Source of the DNA: J054 sp965223095
GTDB taxonomy: Bacteria; Pseudomonadota; Gammaproteobacteria; Steroidobacterales; GCA-2729495
Length of the DNA stretch: 64,000 nt
Assembly: GCA_965223095.1 (NCBI GenBank)
Contig: OZ244979.1
Span: 620,001 to 684,000 of the forward strand
Reading direction: 5' to 3'
Part shown: piece by piece, positions 54,416-63,573 of the stretch
How positions within the stretch are numbered: the first letter of the stretch is position 1
How the letters are laid out: every line of letters begins with the position of its first letter
Translations under genes and position numbers: made by a program
Notes under the pieces: model-generated
Database searches by the model: none
What the model was told of the DNA's origin: nothing
What the model saw: the letters and a program-made list of their open reading frames with translations, nothing else

Positions 54416-55473
54416 TCTTCTTGTTGCATCTCTTTAATACGCGCGCTTGCTGGATGATCGGGATAGTCTGACTTGAAGGCCATGAGTAGTTTCCAGGCGG
54501 TATCGGGATCGTCGGCGTCGTAGGCGCTGAGAATCTCGGTTAAACGGTCTACTTGATGTTCTGACTCATTGACAAACGCTGAACCGGCTGCTTGTCGCTT
54601 TGGCACTGCCTGCTTGCGAAGCGGAGCAGCGCCAAGATCAGCGGCAGAGAACTCTTCGCGCAGCATGGCCACGGCCCTTAGCAGTACTTCGTCATTGCGC
54701 GGAATCTGTAATAGATTCTCGTCGCCTGGCGAGACTGCCGGCTCCATGGAAAATGTGCCAGTATCCGCCTCGGGAGTAGATACCGAATCACTACCGACCG
54801 TGCCATCACGGCGGATTTCCGCGCCCGCAATAACCGGCGACTCTGCCGCCTGAGCTGGCATTGTATTCCCGGCAACGCCCGCGGATTCTATGATACCGGC
54901 GCTCGCCTTTGTTTCTTCCTTTACTCTGCCCGCTGGTAGCGCCGGCCTCGCTGGCTCTACCGTCACCGCATTTTCCGCGGCCATGGCCGGTGCAGAAAAA
55001 TCGGCATCATTGAGTGCTTGCTCGTCAAGACGCAGCTCTTCGCGCGCCATGCCGGGCGCGGATGGTAGCGACTCTGGCCGATCACGTCTTAGTGCGATGA
55101 TGTCGTCGGCCGGTGCAACAAGCATGGAGTCGGCTCGTTCGCCGCCGGTGGAAAAAGTATCTGATGCCTGCTCTGTGTATTCGGCAACGCCAACGTTTGC
55201 ATCGGTAAGCGGTCCCGTAGGCTGTATGCTCAAGTTCAAAACCAAAGAAACGCAGAGCATTAAAGTCGCTGCCACGGCCAGCGCAGGAATCCAGCGGCCC
55301 ATGGGTCGCTTCAAGCGGACGACTTTTGAGGCCTGTTCCGCCTCGGCCAAAATCTTCGCATCAATATCCGCCGGCGGCTGTTGCGTACTTAATGCCACAT
55401 ACTGTTTTGACAGAGGCGACTCACCCTTGAGGTAAGTTTCAAAGTCGCCGTCTTTTTTTGAAGCGTCGCTCAT
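54412..55473 (-). CDS. Anti-sigma-factor-like membrane protein
   Basis: A 353-residue protein with a short cytoplasmic N-terminus (about 1-60), one membrane helix (about 61-81) and a long periplasmic part of low complexity ending in a region that may be TPR-like (DDPDTAWKLLMAFKSDYPDHPASARIKEM). The ATG overlaps the ECF sigma stop as ATGA, and this position and topology are typical for an anti-sigma factor, though I see no RsiW-type zinc motif (H-x3-C-x2-C). It may therefore be a non-canonical anti-sigma or a membrane partner. Confidence 0.75.
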   Translation of the reverse strand: MSDASKKDGDFETYLKGESPLSKQYVALSTQQPPADIDAKILAEAEQASKVVRLKRPMGRWIPALAVAATLMLCVSLVLNLSIQPTGPLTDANVGVAEYTEQASDTFSTGGERADSMLVAPADDIIALRRDRPESLPSAPGMAREELRLDEQALNDADFSAPAMAAENAVTVEPARPALPAGRVKEETKASAGIIESAGVAGNTMPAQAAESPVIAGAEIRRDGTVGSDSVSTPEADTGTFSMEPAVSPGDENLLQIPRNDEVLLRAVAMLREEFSAADLGAAPLRKQAVPKRQAAGSAFVNESEHQVDRLTEILSAYDADDPDTAWKLLMAFKSDYPDHPASARIKEMQQEE

Positions 55474-56051
55474 GGCCAGGCACCTTGTTCAAGCAATGCT
55501 CGTTTCAGTTTCTTAACGGCGTAGCGTAGACGGCTCTTGGCTGTTTCTTCAGCGACATCGGTAACCGCCGCGATATCGGCGAGACTCAGACCTGCCTCTT
55601 CGCGCAGCAAGAAAGCTTCGCGTTGCTCATCGGGCAAAGCGGCAATGGCGGTTTCCAATTGGCCGACCCTTTCTAGATTGATCGCGCCGCGCTCAGCCGT
55701 AGCGGCCGGATCAAGCGTCATGGATTCGGGTTCAAAATCCTCCCCTACGGAGACCAGCGGCCGTCGCGATTCGCGTCGACGATTATCTATCCAGCAATTG
55801 TGCGCAAGGGTATACATATAAGTGGTGAACTTAGCGCGGGCTTCGTAACGATGTCGCGCCGCGATGATCTTAGCCCACAGTTCCTGTAGTAAATCACCGG
55901 CCAACTCGGCATCACCGCATTGTCTAAGAAAATAGCGATAGACAGGACCCTTGTGCCGTGCGTAGAGACGCTCGAAAGCCACGGTGTCGCCCGCCCGGTA
56001 GCGCAGCATTAGTGCATTGTCGTCGGGCTCTCCCGCCATGACTGGCAGCAT
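55470..56051 (-). CDS. ECF-family RNA polymerase sigma factor
   Basis: A 193-residue sigma factor with region 2 (about 20-90; LMLRYRAGDTVAFERLYARHKGPVYRYFLRQCGD, then LQELWAKI and MYTLAHNCWIDNRRR) and region 4 (about 135-190; LPDEQREAFLLREEAGLSLADIAAVTDVAEETAKSRLRYAVKKL). ECF sigma factors direct RNA polymerase to small regulons and are held by cognate anti-sigma factors; the next gene is the candidate. It lies 45 bases downstream of the VWA lipoprotein gene. Confidence 0.93.
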   Translation of the reverse strand: MLPVMAGEPDDNALMLRYRAGDTVAFERLYARHKGPVYRYFLRQCGDAELAGDLLQELWAKIIAARHRYEARAKFTTYMYTLAHNCWIDNRRRESRRPLVSVGEDFEPESMTLDPAATAERGAINLERVGQLETAIAALPDEQREAFLLREEAGLSLADIAAVTDVAEETAKSRLRYAVKKLKRALLEQGAWP

Positions 56052-56096
56052 AAGCCAGCCAGCCGGGCGGGAAAACCGTCAGACACATGACGCCGC

Positions 56097-57929
56097 TCAG
56101 CGCCGGGCCTGGGGTTCCTGGGACCCCACAGTGGCCAAGCTGTCGGCCAGCCGCACCAAATTGAGAAATTCGCCGCGATAGCCATCGTGATCAGCGCCGC
56201 GCGCATCGCGGGCGAGATCAACGACATCGGCGTAGCCAAAGTCCCGCAGATACTCACCGCCGCGCAGGATCTGACCAAAGCCGGCCACGGCGGCTGCAAA
56301 ACGCAATTCTTCCGAAGGCTCGTAACCACGATTTCTGCTGGGTAAGCGCACGGGCTGTTCGATCAATTTGCTGACTTTGCCTTCTGGTGCTTTGTAACGA
56401 AGCCGGACAAACGCAGCCTCCTCATTGTTGCTGCGGCGTTTTTGTTTCGCCTCACCGTAGCGTAGAGGATCAATCAGTTGGCCTGAGCTACCCACCAAGG
56501 CCAGCTCGTAAAGCGCTGTTACGGTATGACCCGCGCCGATTTCGCCGGCATCAATCTTGTCGTTATTGAAATCCTCACGGCGCAACATGCGATTTTCGTA
56601 ACCAATCAAGCGATACTCGGCCACTACATCGGGATTGAACTCCACTTGGATCTTCACGTCCTTAGCGATGGTTTGCAGGGTTGACGACAACTGATCCACC
56701 AATACCTTGCGACCTTCATTCAGGTTATCGATGTATGCGTGATTCCCATTGCCGGCATCCGCCAACTGCTCCATAAGATGGTCGTTGTAGTTGCCGCCGC
56801 CGAAACCCAGGGTGGTCAGTGAAACGCCGACTTCACGCTCGCGTTCCACAATATCGATCAAAGTATCGAAGTCCACGGTACCGACGTTAAAGTCACCGTC
56901 GGTGGCCAACATGATCCGATTGATGCCGCCGCGCACAAAGCCCTGCTGGGCCATTGCATAGGCGGCGCGAATACCGCCGGCACCATTGGTGGAACCACCG
57001 GCAGCCAGACGTCCCAGTGCTGCATTGATCTTCGCGTGTTCATTGCCCGGCGTGGGCTCTAAGACAACACCTGCCGCGCCTGCATAAACCACTAGCGACA
57101 CGCGATCTTCTTCGTTCAGCTGGCGCGTCAAGAGTTTCATGGATTGTTTCAGCAAAGGCAGCTTACGATCGTCCTGCATGGAGCCGGATACATCGATTAA
57201 GAAAACCAGGTTAGCCGGCTTGCGCTCGGCGGCCGGCACTTCGTAGCCTTTGATGCCCACTTGCAGCAGCAAACGATCGGGATTCCAAGGCGCGGTGGCC
57301 ACTTCCGTTTGCACGGCGAAGGGCCGGTCACGACTTTCTGGCACCGGGTAGTCATAGTTAAAGTAGTTGATGAGTTCTTCAACGCGGACTGCATCCTGCG
57401 GCGGTAGACGGCCTTCGTTGAGAATACGGCGTACGTTGCTGTAGGCCCCCGTATCCACATCAATGCTGAAGGTCGAAACCGGATTCTCGGCGACTAGACG
57501 CAGCGGATTCGGAACGATTTGACCATAGTTCTCGCGGTCCAAGGGTTCGACGGGGTGGTAGATGTTGCGGCCGCAACAAGGTGCGGCGTAGGCCATATCG
57601 GCACTGCCCATCAGGCTTTCATGGCGGGCCAGACCACGGTGGGCTTGTTTGCCGACCGCCACGCTGGCTGGAGCTTGATTGACAACCGCGGCCATCGAAT
57701 CGACGGTTTCGGGCGATTCTAGATCGGTCGCGGGCAACTCGTTTGATGCAATCTCTTCTTCTTGGGGTGGCTGATTGACGTCGCGACCCGGTTCGCCGAT
57801 GGGATCAACGGTCGCAAGCCGCGGATCGGACCCATCTTCCTGCGTCGCACAAGCGGCTAACAGAAAAATCAGCAGGCATAAAAGTAAGCTAGTTCGGGCA
57901 AGGCGCCCGATTATGTTGAGTAGACACAT
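56097..57929 (-). CDS. YfbK-like VWA-domain lipoprotein
   Basis: A 610-residue surface or periplasmic lipoprotein. The signal peptide ends at lipobox LAAC with Cys27. After a low-complexity spacer comes a Von Willebrand factor-like N-terminal domain (about 100-215; FSIDVDTGAYSNVRRILNEG), a VWA domain (about 225-400) with an intact MIDAS DVSGSMQ, and a DUF3520 C-terminus. This matches the YfbK family. The neighbouring ECF sigma and anti-sigma-like genes suggest envelope-linked regulation, an arrangement that is frequent for this family as I recall. Confidence 0.9.
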   Translation of the reverse strand: MCLLNIIGRLARTSLLLCLLIFLLAACATQEDGSDPRLATVDPIGEPGRDVNQPPQEEEIASNELPATDLESPETVDSMAAVVNQAPASVAVGKQAHRGLARHESLMGSADMAYAAPCCGRNIYHPVEPLDRENYGQIVPNPLRLVAENPVSTFSIDVDTGAYSNVRRILNEGRLPPQDAVRVEELINYFNYDYPVPESRDRPFAVQTEVATAPWNPDRLLLQVGIKGYEVPAAERKPANLVFLIDVSGSMQDDRKLPLLKQSMKLLTRQLNEEDRVSLVVYAGAAGVVLEPTPGNEHAKINAALGRLAAGGSTNGAGGIRAAYAMAQQGFVRGGINRIMLATDGDFNVGTVDFDTLIDIVEREREVGVSLTTLGFGGGNYNDHLMEQLADAGNGNHAYIDNLNEGRKVLVDQLSSTLQTIAKDVKIQVEFNPDVVAEYRLIGYENRMLRREDFNNDKIDAGEIGAGHTVTALYELALVGSSGQLIDPLRYGEAKQKRRSNNEEAAFVRLRYKAPEGKVSKLIEQPVRLPSRNRGYEPSEELRFAAAVAGFGQILRGGEYLRDFGYADVVDLARDARGADHDGYRGEFLNLVRLADSLATVGSQEPQARR

Positions 57930-58125
57930 GACGTATTAGTCTCCGTTGATGTACAGAGGCTATAAACGCTGGAATCGGCGAAACGGGGTTAAAGTGGCTT
58001 GAGTTTTATTGATCTCGCTAGTTATATTTCTTTGCCTTTCCCTATGAAACGCACATTTGAAACAGTACGGAGCTGCTGCGTAGCTGCCCGGCGACAGACA
58101 AGTTAGCCGCCGCTGCTCAAAGCGA

Positions 58126-58764
58126 TCAGAGCTTCAAACGACCCTGTTTAAGGCTGCTAGATAGCCGTTCATGTAGCGGACTCGACCGGGGAATATGCGC
58201 CAGCAAGAATTCCATCTGATCAACCAAAACGCGGCGACCCTTTAAATAAATGTACTCGGCGTAGTTCGGGGTAAATGGTACGGCAAGCAATTCCATGCCG
58301 GCTTGATCGGGCGTACGGCCACCCTTGTGATTATTGCACCGCCGGCAGGCGGTAATAACGTTTTGCCAGCTATCCTCGCCGCCTTGGCTCAGCGGACGAA
58401 TATGATCGCGAGTCAGGTCGCGCGACATGAAGCGCTGGCCACAGTACATGCAGAGCTGGCCATCGCGTCTAAACAGGGTGTTGTTATTCAGCGGCGGTGT
58501 ATAACGATCGCGCAGTTCCGCGATGCCGTGGGTGCGCCCCACCGTTGCAATAATGGAACTAACTTCCACGGAACTGCGCCGCCCGGTGCGCGCGCAAATC
58601 CCGCCATATACGCGATACAAAGCCGAACCGCAGGCATAGGCAACCTGTTCGGAATGATACAGGCGCACCGCGTCGCGGTAGTCGATCCACTCCAGCGGCA
58701 TGCCGGACACATCGGTCCGCAAGACCTGCTGCGAAAGGTCAGCGCTTGTGCTTAGCGAATCCAT
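58126..58764 (-). CDS. HNH endonuclease-family protein
   Basis: A 212-residue protein with an HNH nuclease core: CMYCG and CRRCNNHKGG flank DHIRPLSQGGEDSWQNV, giving two zinc-binding Cys pairs and the His-Asn-His residues. The N-terminal 90 residues are a separate domain (MDSLSTSADLSQQVLRTDVS, DYRDAVRLYHSEQVAYACG). There are no nearby mobile elements, restriction genes or inteins. Many proteobacteria carry this gene singly as apparent core sequence; its target is unknown. Confidence 0.88.
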   Translation of the reverse strand: MDSLSTSADLSQQVLRTDVSGMPLEWIDYRDAVRLYHSEQVAYACGSALYRVYGGICARTGRRSSVEVSSIIATVGRTHGIAELRDRYTPPLNNNTLFRRDGQLCMYCGQRFMSRDLTRDHIRPLSQGGEDSWQNVITACRRCNNHKGGRTPDQAGMELLAVPFTPNYAEYIYLKGRRVLVDQMEFLLAHIPRSSPLHERLSSSLKQGRLKL

Positions 58765-58931
58765 GCTGTTGATTCATTGGCCTAGCGCATTATCATCCAA
58801 ACTCGCGGGAAAAAATCAAATTTACCGCTTATCTGTCTTATGTCATGATGCGTTCCCGAACAGGGGTAGCGTCGGCAATTTCCCTAACAACAGCTCGTAA
58901 ACCCGCACCCGCAATCGACCCGGAGTTCATC

Positions 58932-60065
58932 ATGCCGCTGACAATTGGTGTGGCCAAAGAAACCACGCCTGGCGAGAATCGCGTGGCCATTGTGCCCGAA
59001 GTTCTTCGCAAACTAATCGCCGCAAGAGTGCAGGTTGTTATTGAGACCGGCGCGGCCTTGGCCGCGGGCATACCCAACCAGGCATTTGAAGACGCGCAGT
59101 TCGTTGGTAATTTTTCCGCCGTTTCGCCGGTGTCTGACGTCCTACTTTGCGTGCAACCCATCAGCCTCGAACAAGCCGAGCAGTTGCGTCCGGGATCGGT
59201 GGTGATCGGTTTTATGCAAGCCCATCGCCAAGCAGATTTGATTAAGCAATTCTGCGAAAAAAATATCACCAGTTTCGCCATGGAGTTTGTACCCCGTATT
59301 TCCCGGGCACAATCCATGGACGCGCTGTCATCACAAGCGGCCGTGGCCGGCTACAAAGCCGTGCTGCTGGGTGCCAATGCCCTAGATAAGTTCTTGCCCA
59401 TGTTGACCACGGCCGCCGGCACCATAAGACCAGCCCAATCGCTGGTCATGGGTGCTGGCGTTGCCGGCTTGCAAGCCATCGCCACAGCCAAAAGATTGGG
59501 CGCCATTGTCGAAGCGTTTGATGTACGCAGCGCCACCAAAGAACAAATCGAATCCCTGGGGGCAAAATTTATAGACACGGGTGTGTCGGCCGAAGGTGAA
59601 GGCGGATACGCGCGTGAGTTAACGCAGGACGAACAGCGAGCGCAACAAGCAGCGCTGGATGACCACGTCGCGAAGGCCGACTTGGTCATCACCACGGCGG
59701 CCGTTCCCGGTAAGCCGGCACCGCGTCTCATTAGCCAAGTCACGGTAGAGCGTATGCAGCCCGGTGCCGTGATTGTTGACCTGGGGGCAGAAAGTGGTGG
59801 GAACTGCGAGCTAACTCAAGCCGGTGAGACTGTCATTCACCGCGGTGTGACCATTGTTGGTCCGGTGAATTTGCCGGCGTCCATCGCCCGCCACGCGAGC
59901 GAAATGTATGCCCGCAATCTGTATAACTTTTTGCAGCCGGCGATTGTAGACGGCGAACTCAAGCTTGATTGGACGGATGAAGTATTCGCCGGCGCGGTGC
60001 TCACCCACGCGGGTGAAATCAAGCACGAACCCACTCGGGCGGCGGTTTTGGGAGACGGAGCATGA
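58932..60065 (+). CDS. pntA: NAD(P) transhydrogenase subunit alpha part 1 (NAD-binding domain dI)
   Basis: The 377-residue soluble NAD(H)-binding domain of the proton-translocating transhydrogenase. Motifs: IGVAKETTPGENRVAIVPEV at the start, LVMGAGVAGLQAIATAKRLGA (Rossmann glycines, about 170-190) and VIVDLGAESGGNCE. The ATG at 58932 has GGAG upstream; the longer frame to 58845 is not conserved. The stop overlaps the next gene. Together the three Pnt proteins use the proton gradient to make NADPH from NADH. Confidence 0.95.
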   Translation: MPLTIGVAKETTPGENRVAIVPEVLRKLIAARVQVVIETGAALAAGIPNQAFEDAQFVGNFSAVSPVSDVLLCVQPISLEQAEQLRPGSVVIGFMQAHRQADLIKQFCEKNITSFAMEFVPRISRAQSMDALSSQAAVAGYKAVLLGANALDKFLPMLTTAAGTIRPAQSLVMGAGVAGLQAIATAKRLGAIVEAFDVRSATKEQIESLGAKFIDTGVSAEGEGGYARELTQDEQRAQQAALDDHVAKADLVITTAAVPGKPAPRLISQVTVERMQPGAVIVDLGAESGGNCELTQAGETVIHRGVTIVGPVNLPASIARHASEMYARNLYNFLQPAIVDGELKLDWTDEVFAGAVLTHAGEIKHEPTRAAVLGDGA

Positions 60066-60358
60066 TCGAACTCAGTGGCTTTGCAGCTCTTTATATATTC
60101 ATGCTGGCCGCCTTTACCGGCTATGAGGTTATTGCCAAAGTGCCGGCCATCTTGCACACGCCGCTAATGTCAGGTTCTAACTTCGTGCATGGCATCGTGC
60201 TGGTGGGCGCTATGGTTGCCCTCGGCCAAGCAGAAACCACCGGCGCCCAAATTATCGGTTTCATCGGCGTGATCTTGGCGGCCGGCAACGCGGTGGGCGG
60301 CTATGTGGTTACCGAGCGAATGCTGGAGATGTTCCGTTCTAGCGGGGAGAAGAAGTAG
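60062..60358 (+). CDS. pntAB: NAD(P) transhydrogenase subunit alpha part 2 (membrane)
   Basis: A 98-residue membrane subunit with three to four helices (LYIFMLAAFTGYEVIAKVPAILHTPLMSG, VGAMVALGQ, IGFIGVILAAGNAVGGYVVTERML). It corresponds to the membrane part that is fused to the alpha subunit in E. coli but is separate here, as in Rhodospirillum. It overlaps pntA by 4 bases and pntB by 1 base (stop TAG, start GTG). Confidence 0.93.
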   Translation: MIELSGFAALYIFMLAAFTGYEVIAKVPAILHTPLMSGSNFVHGIVLVGAMVALGQAETTGAQIIGFIGVILAAGNAVGGYVVTERMLEMFRSSGEKK

Positions 60359-61737
60359 TGGGCAACTTCTTTTCCATGGACTTGATCATTCAGGTCAGCT
60401 ACTTCATCGCTGCCTTTTTGTTCATCATGGGGCTGAAACGCATGAGCTCGCCCGTAACGGCGGCCAGCGGCATCAAATGGGCCGGCCTGGGCATGGTGGT
60501 GGCAACCCTCATCACGTTCACCTATCCCGGCATGCATGCTTACGGCTTGATGACCGTGGGCATTTTCATCGGTGGTGTGCTTGCCTGGTGGACCGGCAAA
60601 CGTGTGGCCATGACCGACATGCCGCAGATGATTGCGCTTTACAACGGCATGGGCGGCGGTGCGGCCGCGGCCATCTCGGCGGTGGAATTATCAAAACCCG
60701 AAGTGCATGGCCTGGTGATCATGACGCTGGCGGTACTAGGCGGTCTAATTGGGTCGGTATCTTTCTCGGGTAGCTTGATCGCCTTCGGCAAATTGCAGGG
60801 TTTGATCAAGGGCTCCTTCCGGTTCCGTGGCCAAAACTGGGTCAACGGCGCCTTGCTTGCCGTCACGGTGTTGTTGGGCATTGGCATCATTGTGCAGTCC
60901 GGCGAAATCAGCGGTATCACTTTGTTCTTTTTGTTGGCCTTGCTCATCGGCGTGACGATGACTTTGCCCATTGGCGGCGCCGACATGCCGGTGGTGATTT
61001 CCTTATACAACGCGCTAACGGGCTTGGCCGTGGCCTTCGAAGGCTTCGTACTCAACAACGCGGCCATGATCATCGCCGGCACCGTGGTGGGCTCCGCCGG
61101 CACACTGCTAACCCAGTTGATGGCTAAAGCCATGAACCGCTCGCTGGCGAATGTCTTGTTCAGCGGCTTTGGTGATACAGCCGCCGCGGGCGGGGAAGTC
61201 CAAGGCAGCATGAAACCTATCGAAGCAACCGATGTGGGCGTGATGATGGCCTTTGCCAACAAAGTCATCATCGTTCCAGGTTACGGCATGGCCGTGGCCC
61301 AAGCGCAGCATAAAGTTTGGGAACTGTCCCAACGACTCATTGATCGGGGCGTGGCCGTTAAGTTTGCTATTCACCCCGTGGCCGGACGCATGCCCGGACA
61401 CATGAATGTGCTGCTGGCCGAGGCTGGCGTGCCCTACGACTTGATCTATGACGCCGATGAAATCAATGCAGAATTTGAAAACACAGATGTGGCTTTAGTC
61501 ATTGGCGCGAACGACGTGGTGAACCCGGTCGCAAGGACCGACCCCTCTAGCCCTATTTTTGGCATGCCGATACTTGATGCCGACAAAGCCAAAAACTGTA
61601 TCGTCGTAAAACGTGGGCAAGGCGCGGGCTTTTCGGGCATTGAAAACGCCCTGTTCTTTTTGGACAACACGCGAATGCTCTACGGTGATGGACAAGCCAT
61701 GGCCGCGGAGTTGATTCAAGCAGTCAAGGAACTCTGA
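60358..61737 (+). CDS. pntB: NAD(P) transhydrogenase subunit beta
   Basis: A 459-residue protein: eight to nine membrane helices (about 1-260) forming most of the proton path, then the NADP(H)-binding dIII domain (about 280-459; VIIVPGYGMAVAQAQHKVWEL, the GYGMAVAQAQ fingerprint, and KRGQGAGFSGIENALFF). It starts with GTG overlapping the pntAB stop. It ends the operon; there is no clear terminator before the convergent DUF3106 gene. Confidence 0.95.
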   Translation: MGNFFSMDLIIQVSYFIAAFLFIMGLKRMSSPVTAASGIKWAGLGMVVATLITFTYPGMHAYGLMTVGIFIGGVLAWWTGKRVAMTDMPQMIALYNGMGGGAAAAISAVELSKPEVHGLVIMTLAVLGGLIGSVSFSGSLIAFGKLQGLIKGSFRFRGQNWVNGALLAVTVLLGIGIIVQSGEISGITLFFLLALLIGVTMTLPIGGADMPVVISLYNALTGLAVAFEGFVLNNAAMIIAGTVVGSAGTLLTQLMAKAMNRSLANVLFSGFGDTAAAGGEVQGSMKPIEATDVGVMMAFANKVIIVPGYGMAVAQAQHKVWELSQRLIDRGVAVKFAIHPVAGRMPGHMNVLLAEAGVPYDLIYDADEINAEFENTDVALVIGANDVVNPVARTDPSSPIFGMPILDADKAKNCIVVKRGQGAGFSGIENALFFLDNTRMLYGDGQAMAAELIQAVKEL

Positions 61738-61766
61738 TTGATGGGAACAGTGACTCTAGCTCGTGC

Positions 61767-62249
61767 CTAGTCTCTGCCACGAGTATCCCGGCGCCGCTGG
61801 CGCTGTTCCCTTAAGCGTTGCCGCTGATCCGGCGTCATTCGCCGCCAATTGTCACGCAATTGCTGGCGTCTTTCCGGGGATAGTCCACGGAAGCGGCGAA
61901 AGTTTTCTCGCACGCGCTGCTGCTGATCGGGAGACAGTTGGCGATAGCGGTCGAATTGATCACGCAGTCTGGCGCGTTGTTCCGGATTGAGTTTCTGCCA
62001 GCGCTGGAAGCGATTGCGGGCCTGCTCCCGCTGCTGGGCATCCATGGCAAGCCAGCGGGTGGAGCCGTTAGCCAAGCGTTCCTGTTGTGCCGGCGAAAGA
62101 TCCGCCCATTTTTCAGCCACGGGCGAAAGTAGCTGTTGTTGCTCAGCGCTCAGGGCATCCCAACTCTCATCTTCTTCCGCGCTAAGCTTGAACGGCGCGA
62201 GCAACACTAGTACTAAGCCGATAACAAAAAATTTAGTCTGCATCTTCAT
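61767..62249 (-). CDS. DUF3106 protein, periplasmic
   Basis: A 160-residue protein with a signal peptide (about 1-20; KLSA cleavage) and tandem helical repeats of roughly 16-17 residues with an L-S/N-P-E/D-Q-R/Q-x2-L/V-R-x2-F-x-R-x-R/L pattern from residue 30 to the end. It is very basic and rich in Gln and Arg. GGAGAG precedes the ATG at 62249; an ATG at 62243 is possible. It is the last of four overlapping genes headed by an ECF sigma factor. Similar sigma/DUF3619/DUF3106 clusters exist in Betaproteobacteria; the function is unknown. Confidence 0.85.
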   Translation of the reverse strand: MKMQTKFFVIGLVLVLLAPFKLSAEEDESWDALSAEQQQLLSPVAEKWADLSPAQQERLANGSTRWLAMDAQQREQARNRFQRWQKLNPEQRARLRDQFDRYRQLSPDQQQRVRENFRRFRGLSPERRQQLRDNWRRMTPDQRQRLREQRQRRRDTRGRD

Positions 62250-62451
62250 CTCTACTCTCCGGTTCCGCCGTCTCGGGCTCCGGTTGCTCATCGACCATGC
62301 TTGCGGGCAAAGCATCGAAAAAACTATCCCAATTTTCTTGCTGATCCACGCTGCCTAGAAACTCCAAGAACTCAATATCAGGCAGCTCTTCCGTATAGCC
62401 AGGCCACGGTCCCAGCAATAGTCCGCCCGCGACGATCACGACGGCCTTCAT
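62233..62451 (-). CDS. Small exported acidic protein in the ECF sigma operon
   Basis: A 72-residue protein with a short signal peptide (about 1-20; MKAVVIVAGGLLLGPWPGYT) and a very acidic remainder containing LPDIEFLEFLGSVDQQENW. Its start overlaps the upstream anti-sigma-like gene as ATGA and its end overlaps the DUF3106 gene by 17 bases, so it is under strong coding constraint on both sides. The EFLEFLGS segment resembles DLEFFSWLAAED in the neighbouring anti-sigma-like protein. No function is known to me. Confidence 0.75.
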   Translation of the reverse strand: MKAVVIVAGGLLLGPWPGYTEELPDIEFLEFLGSVDQQENWDSFFDALPASMVDEQPEPETAEPESRDEDAD

Positions 62452-62849
62452 CCGGCCGCAGCCTCCGCGTCAAGAAAATCCTCAGCCGCCAGCCAGCTGA
62501 AAAACTCGAGATCTTCCAGCATGTCGAGGTTTTCCTCGGCCAACAGAAGCTCTAAATCGCCAGCGGGCAAGGTTCCGGCATCCGCCATGGCCGGCAACTG
62601 CGAAGCGATGTCCGCAGGCTCTGGCAAGTTGCGCCAAATGCCAACGACGATCAACGCTAATGCGGCCGCGCTGGCAAGGGCCCAAGCCGGCCGGAGTCCG
62701 CGATTCGGCTGCACCGGCAGTGCATCCAAGGCGGCCTGGCGGGCTCTATTCAACCGCGAGCGCGTTGACGCATCCAAGGAGTCCGTGCCGTCACGCAATA
62801 GCTCCGTGGCACGTTTTTCAAACCGAGCAATTTTCTCTTCTTCGCTCAT
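62448..62849 (-). CDS. DUF3619-like putative anti-sigma protein
   Basis: A 133-residue single-pass membrane protein. The cytoplasmic half (about 1-55) contains LDASTRSRLNRARQAALDAL, typical of DUF3619; a membrane helix (about 57-73) follows, then an acidic periplasmic tail with two short repeats of an L-E-D-L-E/A-E-E-N-L-D type. The ATG at 62849 overlaps the sigma stop as ATGA. Position and topology point to an anti-sigma factor, though no zinc motif is present. Confidence 0.75.
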   Translation of the reverse strand: MSEEEKIARFEKRATELLRDGTDSLDASTRSRLNRARQAALDALPVQPNRGLRPAWALASAAALALIVVGIWRNLPEPADIASQLPAMADAGTLPAGDLELLLAEENLDMLEDLEFFSWLAAEDFLDAEAAAG

Positions 62850-63454
62850 TCCCAATGATCTCCAAGGGCGTCACGCAAACGATGGACCGCGCGCGAGTAA
62901 TGTGTTTTAACGCTGCCTGCAGAACAACCCATGGCGGCAGCGGTTTCAGCAACATCCAAACCTTCTAAACGGCGCAGCAAGAATGCCTGCTGTTGCCGCC
63001 TGGGCAACTCACCCACCGCCTGCTCTAGGGCCGCCAAGGTATCGCCCATGGCAACTTGGCGATCTGGCTCCAGCTGCTGAGCACCCGGGGCCAGCGACCC
63101 GGCATCGGGTACATCTTGATGGTCTCTGGGACTCAACCAGGCGAGCACCCGCCGGCGCACCGTCTGATGCCGCTGATGATCGCGAGTTCGATTGTGCAAA
63201 ATCCGGTAAAACAGCGGTCGCCACTCGCTAACCGGACGATGCGAATAGCTTTTTACTAATCGAATCATCGTGTCTTGCACAATATCCAGCGCATCAGCCT
63301 CGTTACGCACTGCGATTTTCGCCACACGAAAGGCCTGCCCTTCGATTCCCGCGAGGAAACGATCCATGGCCTGGCGCGTTGCTTGGTTCGACTCTTCCAA
63401 TCGGGACACCGGCAGCGAATCCTTTCGCGGGAATTTAATCACACACTCAGCCAT
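62846..63454 (-). CDS. ECF-family RNA polymerase sigma factor
   Basis: A 202-residue sigma factor. Region 2 (about 40-105) includes NEADALDIVQDTMIRLVKSYSHRPVSEWRPLFYRILHNRTRDHQRHQ, and region 4 (about 140-195) includes LPRRQQQAFLLRRLEGLDVAETAAAMGCSAGSVKTHYSRAVHRLRDAL. I chose the ATG at 63454 (MAECVIKF); the frame continues to 63517 without conserved sequence. It leads a run of four overlapping genes and is divergent from priA across an oriC-like region. Confidence 0.9.
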   Translation of the reverse strand: MAECVIKFPRKDSLPVSRLEESNQATRQAMDRFLAGIEGQAFRVAKIAVRNEADALDIVQDTMIRLVKSYSHRPVSEWRPLFYRILHNRTRDHQRHQTVRRRVLAWLSPRDHQDVPDAGSLAPGAQQLEPDRQVAMGDTLAALEQAVGELPRRQQQAFLLRRLEGLDVAETAAAMGCSAGSVKTHYSRAVHRLRDALGDHWE

Positions 63455-63573
63455 AAAATACTCGCGGTCTCGGGCGTGAGTGGCCAACAGCCGCCCAGAT
63501 GATGCCCATTCAGGCACTATAACGGGCTGGAGGTCTCACGGTTGACGCCGCTAGTGCGCAAAATTAGGGCCGG

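Noticed and set aside
58126..58764. HNH endonuclease as a homing or mobile element
   Set aside because: No intron, intein, terminal repeats or phage genes around it, and base composition matches its neighbours.
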